A stretch of 6,509 bases of DNA from an uncultured Bacteroidales bacterium. Its GTDB lineage: Bacteria; Bacteroidota; Bacteroidia; Bacteroidales; Muribaculaceae. A program made the translations under genes and the position numbers. Where the stretch lies: the NCBI GenBank assembly GCA_947175585.1, contig CAMWNL010000105.1, positions 1-6,509 of the forward strand. The letters are read 5' to 3'. The notes beneath the pieces are model-generated. The model did no database searches. It was not told the DNA's origin and was given only the letters and a program-made list of their open reading frames with translations. Numbering within the stretch: the first letter of the stretch is position 1; every line of letters begins with the position of its first letter. This document shows positions 1 through 5,293 of this stretch, piece by piece.

Positions 1-27
1 TAAGGAGATATGATATCTTTGGTTCAC
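1..27 (-). CDS. 5' end of a lipoprotein gene leaving the window (partial)
   Basis: Only nine codons are visible (VNQRYHISL read from GTG at 27-25). They are identical to the start of the lipoprotein gene at 1315-1656 because both lie in the 55-bp repeat. In the right copy this peptide continues into a hydrophobic stretch and a lipobox, so the left copy most likely also begins a lipoprotein signal peptide. What follows the signal peptide is outside the window: it could be the intact parent of the TPR-like N-terminus seen in the right copy, or another DUF1573 protein. The alternative is a dead 5' fragment. The start codon is inferred; no ATG is available in frame. Confidence 0.4.
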
Positions 28-30
28 ACT

Positions 31-39
31 GCAAAGATA
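31..39 (-). promoter_or_regulatory. Bacteroidetes -7-like box, left repeat copy
   Basis: Read on the minus strand the sequence is TATCTTTGC, an exact match to the Bacteroides -7 consensus TAnnTTTG. No TTTG is found about 20 bases upstream: the repeat ends inside the would-be spacer and the -33 area differs from the right copy. The box ends only three bases before the GTG, so transcripts would be leaderless or nearly so. It could be fortuitous. Confidence 0.35.
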
Positions 40-55
40 AGAAAAGTATGATAAG

Positions 56-275
56 AATATTTGACTATGAGAGGGAAATCCGATGGGTTATGACATAAAG
101 AATCGAAATATCAAATTCGATTATGTGATTTACTGGGATTGTTTTATTTATTTATTTGTAGACATATGATCATTGTTTAAAATGATGGAAAAACGTTACC
201 GCCTTGCGAGGAAAAACACGTACTCCATAATCTGTATTCCTTCGCAAGGCGATAGATTGAAAAATATTAAAGAAT
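56..275. other. AT-rich intergenic stretch with two hairpins
   Basis: No credible reading frame is seen on either strand. One imperfect hairpin pairs ACAT (93-96) plus AATCGAA (101-107) with TTCGATT (116-122) plus ATGT (123-126), with a 4-base bulge. A second, larger hairpin at 200-251 is listed separately as a possible terminator. A minor inverted pair ATCATT/AATGAT lies at 169-174 and 181-186. This stretch separates the end of the propeller gene from the left lipoprotein start. Confidence 0.6.
189..251 (-). terminator. Possible terminator of the propeller gene (long-loop hairpin)
   Basis: Bases 200-213 pair with 237-251: ten perfect pairs (CGCCTTGCGA with TCGCAAGGCG), then a one-base bulge at 241, then GGAA with TTCC. 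The loop is 23 bases. On the minus strand the hairpin begins 25 bases after the stop of the propeller gene and is followed, six bases on, by five U (193-189). The strong GC stem in AT-rich DNA and its position suit termination; the long loop and displaced U run make it atypical. Confidence 0.45.
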
Positions 276-1304
276 CTAATCTGGCATTGATATGTATGCT
301 AATTTGAATTCTTCATTCTCGTATATTAGAGCATATAATTTGTTAGACATTTCATCTTTTGTCATGCTTAAAATTGGGGCATCAGTTTTTATCAGCAATT
401 CGGGTGTACCATCCCAGTTCCATATACCAATCTTTGTTGATTCAAACTCATCTGTTGTTCCAGCAAAGGCTCCATATAGATATGAATTATCAGCGGTCAA
501 AGCAGTAAACCCAATATGACGTGTCTCTCTTATTACCTTCCCATCTGCATCAAACTCTACAGGAAATAAATATTCTGAAATAATTGGTTTAAAACTGTTA
601 TTAGAAATGTCAAATGTCTGCAGTACTCCTCCAGTCGTTGTCCCATAAGCGAAATGTTTTTTATCTGGGGATAAAACCATTAGTGCATTTATTACGCCTA
701 GAGCTCGAGGATTATTTTCCACACAAGAAGGAAGATCGTCATATCGACTCACTGTCTTATTTGGATTAGACAAATAAGACATTTCCCAACCGTAATAGTC
801 ATCATCTGTTGATGTTTGCAGGGGCACTTTAAAAATGGCCAATTCAGATGAAACAGGGACAACTACAGACATTGGTTTATCTTTCTTAGAGAGGGATACA
901 GCCTTAATGAAGTTGTAATCTTTGTCATAAAACATCAACGACTTTTTTGCTAAATCAAATATTGAAATTGTGTCTGATAGATTAACAGTCCATGGATTAA
1001 TAATTTCATCAGGGCCTTGCCCTAAAGAAATATAACTTCCTAATAGCTCTCCATTTCCGATATTGTAACAATGCAAAAATTTGCCATCTAGGTGTCCTGC
1101 AAGAATAATCACAGAATCTTTTACAATCATTGAGTTACCTACTGGAACAATAGACTTACAGTCGAGTATCGACCAGGTTGTATTTAATGAATCTGAGAAA
1201 AATAATGCTTCTGCACTTGGAACTTTATGGTTTTTGCATGAAAAAACCAGGATTCCTAAAGCTATTATTCCTCCGTATAGAAAAGTGTACTTCCGCAGTC
1301 GCAT
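276..1304 (-). CDS. BF3164-like six-bladed beta-propeller lipoprotein
   Basis: Predicted lipoprotein of 342 residues from the ATG at 1304. The N-terminus MRLRKYTFLYGG, a hydrophobic core and the lipobox LVFSC form a typical signal peptide with the lipid-bearing Cys at residue 23. An alternative ATG at 1322 adds six residues, including an acidic one, and would overlap the upstream stop by eight bases; I prefer 1304 for the cleaner signal peptide, though coupling favours 1322. The mature part shows traits of the BF3164/TolB-like propeller family: an early LGQGPDE motif, repeated beta-strand blocks of about 50 residues, and a late block of GFTALTADNSYLYG followed by WNWDG. Such propellers are seen as envelope proteins in Bacteroidales; their ligands are generally unknown. 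It follows the DUF1573 lipoprotein as the second gene of a two-gene unit. The DNA is much poorer in GC than the genes to the right. Confidence 0.85.
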   Translation of the reverse strand: MRLRKYTFLYGGIIALGILVFSCKNHKVPSAEALFFSDSLNTTWSILDCKSIVPVGNSMIVKDSVIILAGHLDGKFLHCYNIGNGELLGSYISLGQGPDEIINPWTVNLSDTISIFDLAKKSLMFYDKDYNFIKAVSLSKKDKPMSVVVPVSSELAIFKVPLQTSTDDDYYGWEMSYLSNPNKTVSRYDDLPSCVENNPRALGVINALMVLSPDKKHFAYGTTTGGVLQTFDISNNSFKPIISEYLFPVEFDADGKVIRETRHIGFTALTADNSYLYGAFAGTTDEFESTKIGIWNWDGTPELLIKTDAPILSMTKDEMSNKLYALIYENEEFKLAYISMPD

Positions 1305-1314
1305 TTCCCACTGA

Positions 1315-1656
1315 TTAAGCATTATAAGTTAATATTACGTTTCCACATTCTCCTGGTGACAGAGCCGTAAAATCTGTGGTCGCTGATATGCAATTACAGG
1401 ATGGGATTACGGCTTGCAATGTATAACTAATCGTATCGTGATTTTCAAAATAAAAATCTTTAGTTATGGTTTCATGTGCATTTATCAACCCAAGTTGGTG
1501 GGCGTGTATGCTGTCAAGCATGATGACAGCGGAGTCAGGCGCCACAAATATCAGCTTGTCTGCTGTTTGTAGCGCTTCACTCACCCGATTGCCGCCTATA
1601 CAAGCGGTCAGGAGCAGGGTGAAGAAGATTAAGGAGATATGATATCTTTGGTTCAC
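1315..1656 (-). CDS. Short lipoprotein: TPR-lipoprotein-like N-terminus joined to a truncated DUF1573 domain
   Basis: 113 residues from a GTG at 1656. The frame is open up to an ATG at 1758, but that would add 34 residues before the signal peptide and run through the esterase promoter, so GTG is preferred. Residues 1-19 form a signal peptide ending in the lipobox LLTAC (Cys19). Residues about 28-50 contain ALQTADKL and PDSAVIMLDSI, the pattern that opens many Bacteroidetes TPR lipoproteins. From about 63 the protein switches to a DUF1573-like segment: FYFENHDTISYTL, then IPSCNCIS (Cys87, Cys89) and SPGECGNVILTY. It stops there, lacking the closing strands usual for DUF1573. The two halves normally belong to different proteins, suggesting a chimera made by recombination. 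It overlaps or directly precedes the propeller gene. The function is unknown; an envelope location is likely. Confidence 0.65.
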   Translation of the reverse strand: MNQRYHISLIFFTLLLTACIGGNRVSEALQTADKLIFVAPDSAVIMLDSIHAHQLGLINAHETITKDFYFENHDTISYTLQAVIPSCNCISATTDFTALSPGECGNVILTYNA

Positions 1657-1684
1657 ACTGCAAAGATAAGAAAAGTATGATAAG
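1630..1684. repeat. 55-bp direct repeat, right copy
   Basis: Identical to bases 1-55, same orientation. Together the copies bracket the DUF1573-like gene body and the propeller gene, with 1574 bases between them. The inverted pair TATCTTTG-N10-CAAAGATA is at 1643-1650 and 1661-1668. The right boundary falls inside the promoter spacer of the minus-strand gene; the left boundary cannot be judged because the partner copy is cut by the window edge. Confidence 0.97.
1660..1668 (-). promoter_or_regulatory. Bacteroidetes -7-like box before the DUF1573 lipoprotein
   Basis: TATCTTTGC on the minus strand matches TAnnTTTG exactly. The expected TTTG about 20 bases upstream is weak (only a T-rich ATTTTCC near 1690-1684). 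It ends three bases before the GTG start, implying a leaderless transcript if both are right. The same bases form one arm of the inverted pair in the repeat, so the box may instead be part of a recombination core. Confidence 0.4.
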
Positions 1685-1706
1685 GAAAATGCCTGAGGAG
1701 GATAGT

Positions 1707-1739
1707 TTTGGTTATATTGGAAAGATTTGATAGATTTGC
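1707..1739 (+). promoter_or_regulatory. Promoter of the esterase gene
   Basis: TTTG at 1707-1710 is followed after exactly 20 bases by TAGATTTGC at 1731-1739, a full match to the Bacteroides -33 TTTG and -7 TAnnTTTG elements at the usual spacing. Transcription would start near 1745, giving a leader of roughly 45 bases before the ATG at 1792. A second, unpaired TAnnTTTG match (TAGTTTTG, 1703-1710) overlaps the -33 box. Confidence 0.75.
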
Positions 1740-1756
1740 TAACGGTTTTCGTAATC

Positions 1757-1795
1757 ATGGAGACTTTTATGGATTTAAAAGAAACTTACTTATGA
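1757..1795 (+). other. Possible upstream mini-ORF in the esterase leader
   Basis: An ATG at 1757 opens a 12-codon frame (METFMDLKETYL) whose TGA at 1793-1795 overlaps the esterase ATG at 1792 as ATGA. It lies inside the predicted leader transcript, so ribosomes finishing it could re-initiate on the esterase. The peptide is too short to judge by composition and the overlap may be chance. Confidence 0.15.
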
Positions 1796-2955
1796 GAAAA
1801 TGTATTTTAGGCTTAGTGATCGGAAGTATCGCCGTGGGAGTTGCAGACATGTCGGCTCAACAAGCTATATGGGGTGTGCCGGATCTGGTGTCACCGGTGA
1901 TTAACGATGGAAACACTGTAACGTTTAAGTTAAAGGCGCCGGGAGCGTCGAGTGTGCAGGTGACGGGTGATTTTTTACCGTCGGCGACCGCTGAGATGAA
2001 GAAAGACAGTGCAGGGGTGTGGACGTTTACGAGTCAGGAGATCAGACCCGAGATGTACCGCTACAATTATATAGTCGACGGTCTGATGATAACTGATCCG
2101 TCGAATGTCTTTGAGCTGCGCGACGCCTGCACGGTGTTCAATTATTTTATCGTGCCGGGAGAGGGTTCGGGTCTTTATGAGGTGAAGGATGTGGCTCACG
2201 GCACGGTGTCGAAGGTCTGGTATGACTCGCCAACGCTGGGCATGAAGCGGAGAATGAGTGTCTACACTCCGGTAGGATATGAATCGGGCGATGAGAGTTA
2301 TCCGGTGTTATATCTGCTCCACGGTATGGGAGGTGACGAGGAGGCATGGCTCACGCAGGGACGCACGGCTCAGATATTTGACAATCTTATCGCCGAGGGG
2401 GCTGTGGAGCCTATGATAGTAGTGATGCCAAACGGCAATGCATCTCAGGAGGCTGCGCCGGGTGAAACACATTATGGACTCGAAGCTCCGACCATCGCCC
2501 TACCCCACACGATGGACGGCGCTTTTGAGGAGGCGTTCCCTGATATCGTCAGGTTTGTCGACAACACTTATCGCACGAAAGCTGACAAGGCTCACCGCGC
2601 CATAGCAGGTCTGTCGATGGGCGGCTTTCACTCGCTCCACACGTCGAAGCAGTATCCTGATATGTTTGATTATGTCGGGTTGTTTTCGGCGGCGATAGAT
2701 CCAAGGGTAGAGGGATCGGAGGTGTATGAGAACCGTGAGGAGAAACTCAAACGTCAGTTTGATGTCGCCCCCAGGCTTTATTGGATAGGGATAGGAAAGG
2801 ATGATTTCTTATATAAAGATAATGAGGCTTACCTGGCTCAACTGGACCGCCTGGGTATAAATTATGAGTATCATGAGTCAGAGGGCGGCCACATGTGGAA
2901 AAACTGGCGCAACTATCTGAAAAGCTTCGCTCCGAGACTTTTTCGGAATGAATGA
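1792..2955 (+). CDS. Secreted CE1-type carbohydrate esterase with N-terminal E-set/CBM48-like domain
   Basis: 387 residues from the ATG at 1792; in-frame codons upstream (to a TTG at 1708) lie within the promoter. Residues 1 to about 22 form a signal peptide ending near MSAQQ. Residues about 25-122 form an E-set/CBM48-like domain (VTFKLKAPGASSVQVTGDFLP, then YRYNYIVDGLMITDPSN). From about 135 an alpha/beta-hydrolase domain of the enterochelin-esterase/CE1 type follows: oxyanion region LLHGMGGDEEAW (175-186), nucleophile Ser275 in GLSMGG, probable acid Asp338 in GKDDF, and His367 in EGGHMWKNW. All catalytic residues are present and the length is usual for this architecture. Known Bacteroidetes relatives remove acetyl or feruloyl groups from plant polysaccharides; the exact ester bond here is inferred. 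It is monocistronic, divergent from the lipoprotein unit and convergent with the DUF4855 operon. Confidence 0.9.
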   Translation: MRKCILGLVIGSIAVGVADMSAQQAIWGVPDLVSPVINDGNTVTFKLKAPGASSVQVTGDFLPSATAEMKKDSAGVWTFTSQEIRPEMYRYNYIVDGLMITDPSNVFELRDACTVFNYFIVPGEGSGLYEVKDVAHGTVSKVWYDSPTLGMKRRMSVYTPVGYESGDESYPVLYLLHGMGGDEEAWLTQGRTAQIFDNLIAEGAVEPMIVVMPNGNASQEAAPGETHYGLEAPTIALPHTMDGAFEEAFPDIVRFVDNTYRTKADKAHRAIAGLSMGGFHSLHTSKQYPDMFDYVGLFSAAIDPRVEGSEVYENREEKLKRQFDVAPRLYWIGIGKDDFLYKDNEAYLAQLDRLGINYEYHESEGGHMWKNWRNYLKSFAPRLFRNE

Positions 2956-3013
2956 GTGAAAGAAGAATTGACAGAAAAACGGATAGAAAGAAAGACATAA
3001 AGTCATAAATGTC

Positions 3014-3039
3014 GGGGATGGAGGTGGGTGGTTTAGGGG
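3014..3039 (+). other. G-rich tract after the esterase
   Basis: Six G runs (GGGG, GG, GG, GGG, GG, GGGG) lie in 26 bases of the plus strand, in the 3' untranslated stretch of the esterase. The minus strand is correspondingly C-rich and G-poor for about 100 bases past the operon terminator, the composition favoured by Rho loading. Only a two-layer quadruplex could form. No function is shown. Confidence 0.3.
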
Positions 3040-3048
3040 AGAGAAATT

Positions 3049-3085
3049 AAAAATGAAGAATGAGCAACTCCCATTCCTCATTTTT
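3049..3085. terminator. Bidirectional hairpin terminator between convergent genes
   Basis: A 16-base stem with a 5-base loop: 3049-3064 against 3070-3085. Transcribed from the minus strand all 16 positions pair (two as G-U) and the 3' arm ends in UUUUU, giving a good intrinsic terminator 27 bases after the stop of the last operon gene. From the plus strand the same two positions become A-C mismatches, so it should work less well for the esterase, which ends 93 bases before it. Confidence 0.85.
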
Positions 3086-3112
3086 CGTTATTCACTTAAT
3101 TTAATTGAGATA

Positions 3113-4099
3113 TTACAAATTGCTGATTTGCAGTGTGCCGTCGGGGTTTAGATGGAATAGGCAGGGTGAGCCGTCAATATAGGCGCCATACTCAAACGAT
3201 CGGTCGCCGTCGGCGGTGCGACAGTTGTCGGATATCGGTTCGCGGAACCATGAGTAGATGCCGTGCCAGTTGAACCGGTCACCGGCTTTGACGGGCTGCA
3301 TACCGATAATCTTATGGTAAGTCTTGGTCCAGCTGTTGCCGATGAAGATGATATCGTCATCGCGAACCATGTGGCGGTCTCCGAGACCGTCGGCAGTCAT
3401 GTGGGCAGCCTGATAACCGTTTTTGGAGTGCTCGATGAATGTCGTGAAACCCGGCGCTGAAGATTTGGTGAACTTCAGTTCGTTGCCGGTGCTGGTGACG
3501 GGATATGTGGTCCATGTGCTGAATGCGCCGCCCGGAGTCAGTGTTTCAAACTCATTGACAAACATTGACTGCATGCCGTAATAGCGTTCAATAGTCTCAG
3601 GAGCGCACTGAAATTCGTGTGAAACCTTGACATCGATGGAATTGCCGGAAACGGTGTAGACAACATTCTCACGGGCCAAATCACTGTCGTCAGACGGATG
3701 AAGGAGCTGATTGCTGACCTCGACGGTCAGCACCTTGCCATCAACGGTGCAATCATGGGTGAGTTCGCGGCCGTCGACATAGACCTTAACCCCGAGGGTG
3801 TGAGCCGACATTCTGTCACCGTTGAGGTGATTGCCACCCGACCAGCCTTTCTGATCAATCAGGAAGGGTCCGATATTGTCGCTCTCAGTGTGGTTGACCT
3901 CTACTCCGTCGATTGACACGCTGCTGAATGTGTAGAGTTTGTTTGCCATGCAACGGGCAAAATCAATGTCAATATCACCCCAGGGAGTCTTTTCGGCATA
4001 AGAGATATTGCCATCTTTGAATGTAACGGTGGCTGCATTTATAACGGTCGGCGCCCCAATAAGGAGCGCCGCCGCAAATGATTTCAAGATTGAGTTCAT
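3113..4099 (-). CDS. Secreted protein of unrecognised family, tail-less paralogue
   Basis: 328 residues. The start at 4099 overlaps the upstream stop as ATGA and gives a good signal peptide (MNSILKSFAAALLIGA, cleavage likely after INA, residue 22). I do not recognise the family. It is a clear paralogue of the preceding gene: by hand, 86 of 141 aligned positions agree across residues 172-312 here and 171-311 there, without gaps. Shared blocks include CMANKLYTF (50-58), SDNIGPFL and WSGGNH (about 73-91), RYYGMQSMF (172-180), TKSSAPGFTTFIEHS (211-225), DDDIIFIGNS (247-256), and WHGIYSWF to DNCR (278-294), closing with SFEYGAYIDG (301-310). The many short aromatic-rich strands suggest a beta-sandwich, possibly carbohydrate-binding or lyase-like; this is inference. 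It lacks the C-terminal tail of its partner and ends with QISNL. Last gene of the operon. Confidence 0.85.
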   Translation of the reverse strand: MNSILKSFAAALLIGAPTVINAATVTFKDGNISYAEKTPWGDIDIDFARCMANKLYTFSSVSIDGVEVNHTESDNIGPFLIDQKGWSGGNHLNGDRMSAHTLGVKVYVDGRELTHDCTVDGKVLTVEVSNQLLHPSDDSDLARENVVYTVSGNSIDVKVSHEFQCAPETIERYYGMQSMFVNEFETLTPGGAFSTWTTYPVTSTGNELKFTKSSAPGFTTFIEHSKNGYQAAHMTADGLGDRHMVRDDDIIFIGNSWTKTYHKIIGMQPVKAGDRFNWHGIYSWFREPISDNCRTADGDRSFEYGAYIDGSPCLFHLNPDGTLQISNL

Positions 4100-5283
4100 T
4101 TCACTATGATTTTAACGGAGTGACCGCGCATGTCATTGACTATATATACACCTTGGGGACATGAGAATGAACCGGCACCGGTGTGAACGGTTTTGCCCGA
4201 AAGGTCAAAACAGCGCGTATCGGGAGCGAGCTCAGAGACGGTGACGATATTGCCGCTGACCGAAACAAAACCGGCATCACCGTCGACAGTAACATCCTCG
4301 ATACCGGCCGTCTGGCTCATGGCGCCGTCGGCACCGAGAGTCATGACAACGGGAGTGCCTTCGATATAAGCGCCATACTCGAATGTGAGATCATCGGACG
4401 CATTGCGGCAGTTGTCGGTGATCGGCCGGCTGAACCAGGTGTAGACACCATGCCAGGCGGAATGGTCTCCGGCCTTGACGACATGGTCACCGATTAGCTT
4501 ATGATAAGACTTACTGTAGCTATTGCCAATGAAAATGACATCGTCGTCGGCCACCCAGTCACGATTGCCAAGGTCTTCGCGCATCATGTAAGATGCCTGA
4601 TAGCCTGATGGGCTATGTTCGATAAATGTGCAGAAATCGGGAGCACTTGACTTCGTGATATTTATTTCGTTACCAGTGTTTGTAGCGACGAAGGAACGCC
4701 AGGTGGGAATATCAGTGCCGGGGAGCAGGATTTCCGTTTCGCCGTTAAACATTGACTGCATGCCATAATAGCGTCCGACTTTCAAATCACGAGGGTAGAG
4801 ATAGTCATGCTCGCCATAGACCTCGATACTATTACCGGAAACGACGTAGGTCATACGCTCGGTGGCAAACCGCTCTCCGTCAGAGAACAGCAACTCGTTC
4901 TCCACTTCGACAGTCAGGACAGAGCCGTTGGTATTGAATGGCTTGGAGACTATCTCGCCGTCAACCTTTATGGTATAAGAGAGTGTGTTGGCAGATTTCT
5001 TGCTACCGTTGGTATGATTGCCGCCGGACCAGAATCCGTCGACGAGAAAGGGACCGATATTGTCGCTATACTGAGCGGAATTAAGTTCGTTGCCGTTGAG
5101 CTTAACACTATAAAAGGTATACAGATCATTGGCCATGCACTTGCGGAAGTTGATGACGACTTCATCGCCCCACTCTGTCGTCTCGGTGAAAGTGAGATTA
5201 CCAGAGGGTGTGCTTGTGATTTTTGCGGCATGAGCGCCAAAAGAAATGGCGACAGCCAAGAATGGAAAGAGTATTTTTTTCAT
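4096..5283 (-). CDS. Secreted protein of unrecognised family with sorting-like C-terminal tail
   Basis: 395 residues beginning MKKILFPFLAVAISFGAHA, a signal peptide with cleavage likely near residue 19-20. Residues about 21-311 form the same unrecognised domain as the following gene (CMANDLYTF 49-57, WSGGNH 85-90, RYYGMQSMF 171-179, TKSSAPDFCTFIEHS 210-224, DDDVIFIGNS 246-255, FEYGAYIEG 301-309). Residues about 327-395 are an addition: a short beta-rich module with FDLSGKTVHTG, PQGVYIV and a final KIIVK, the pattern of type A C-terminal sorting domains of the type IX secretion system, though shorter than the classic form. Export across the outer membrane or surface attachment is therefore possible if the host has that system. 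It lies 10 bases after the DUF4855 gene and its stop overlaps the next start as ATGA, so the paralogues are probably made in coupled amounts. The biochemical role is unknown. Confidence 0.85.
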   Translation of the reverse strand: MKKILFPFLAVAISFGAHAAKITSTPSGNLTFTETTEWGDEVVINFRKCMANDLYTFYSVKLNGNELNSAQYSDNIGPFLVDGFWSGGNHTNGSKKSANTLSYTIKVDGEIVSKPFNTNGSVLTVEVENELLFSDGERFATERMTYVVSGNSIEVYGEHDYLYPRDLKVGRYYGMQSMFNGETEILLPGTDIPTWRSFVATNTGNEINITKSSAPDFCTFIEHSPSGYQASYMMREDLGNRDWVADDDVIFIGNSYSKSYHKLIGDHVVKAGDHSAWHGVYTWFSRPITDNCRNASDDLTFEYGAYIEGTPVVMTLGADGAMSQTAGIEDVTVDGDAGFVSVSGNIVTVSELAPDTRCFDLSGKTVHTGAGSFSCPQGVYIVNDMRGHSVKIIVK

Positions 5284-5293
5284 CTATCAATCT

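Larger units (their letters stand above)
1..55. repeat. 55-bp direct repeat, left copy (may extend beyond the window)
   Basis: Bases 1-55 are identical to 1630-1684 in the same orientation; identity stops at 56 versus 1685. The left limit is the window edge, so the repeat may be longer. It holds, read on the minus strand, a -7-like box, a GTG start and the first nine codons of a lipoprotein signal peptide. Near its centre is an inverted pair TATCTTTG (14-21) and CAAAGATA (32-39) separated by 10 bases, and a shorter palindrome AGATATGATATCT at 6-18. Confidence 0.97.

Noticed and set aside
1657..1758. 34-residue N-terminal extension of the DUF1573-like lipoprotein from the ATG at 1758
   Set aside because: It would bury the lipoprotein signal peptide inside the protein and runs across the divergent esterase promoter; the composition does not look coding.
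3561..4785. Near-identical short DNA stretches around 3565 and 4752
   Set aside because: They encode the shared GMQSMF segment of the two paralogues and are explained by gene duplication rather than a separate repeat element.
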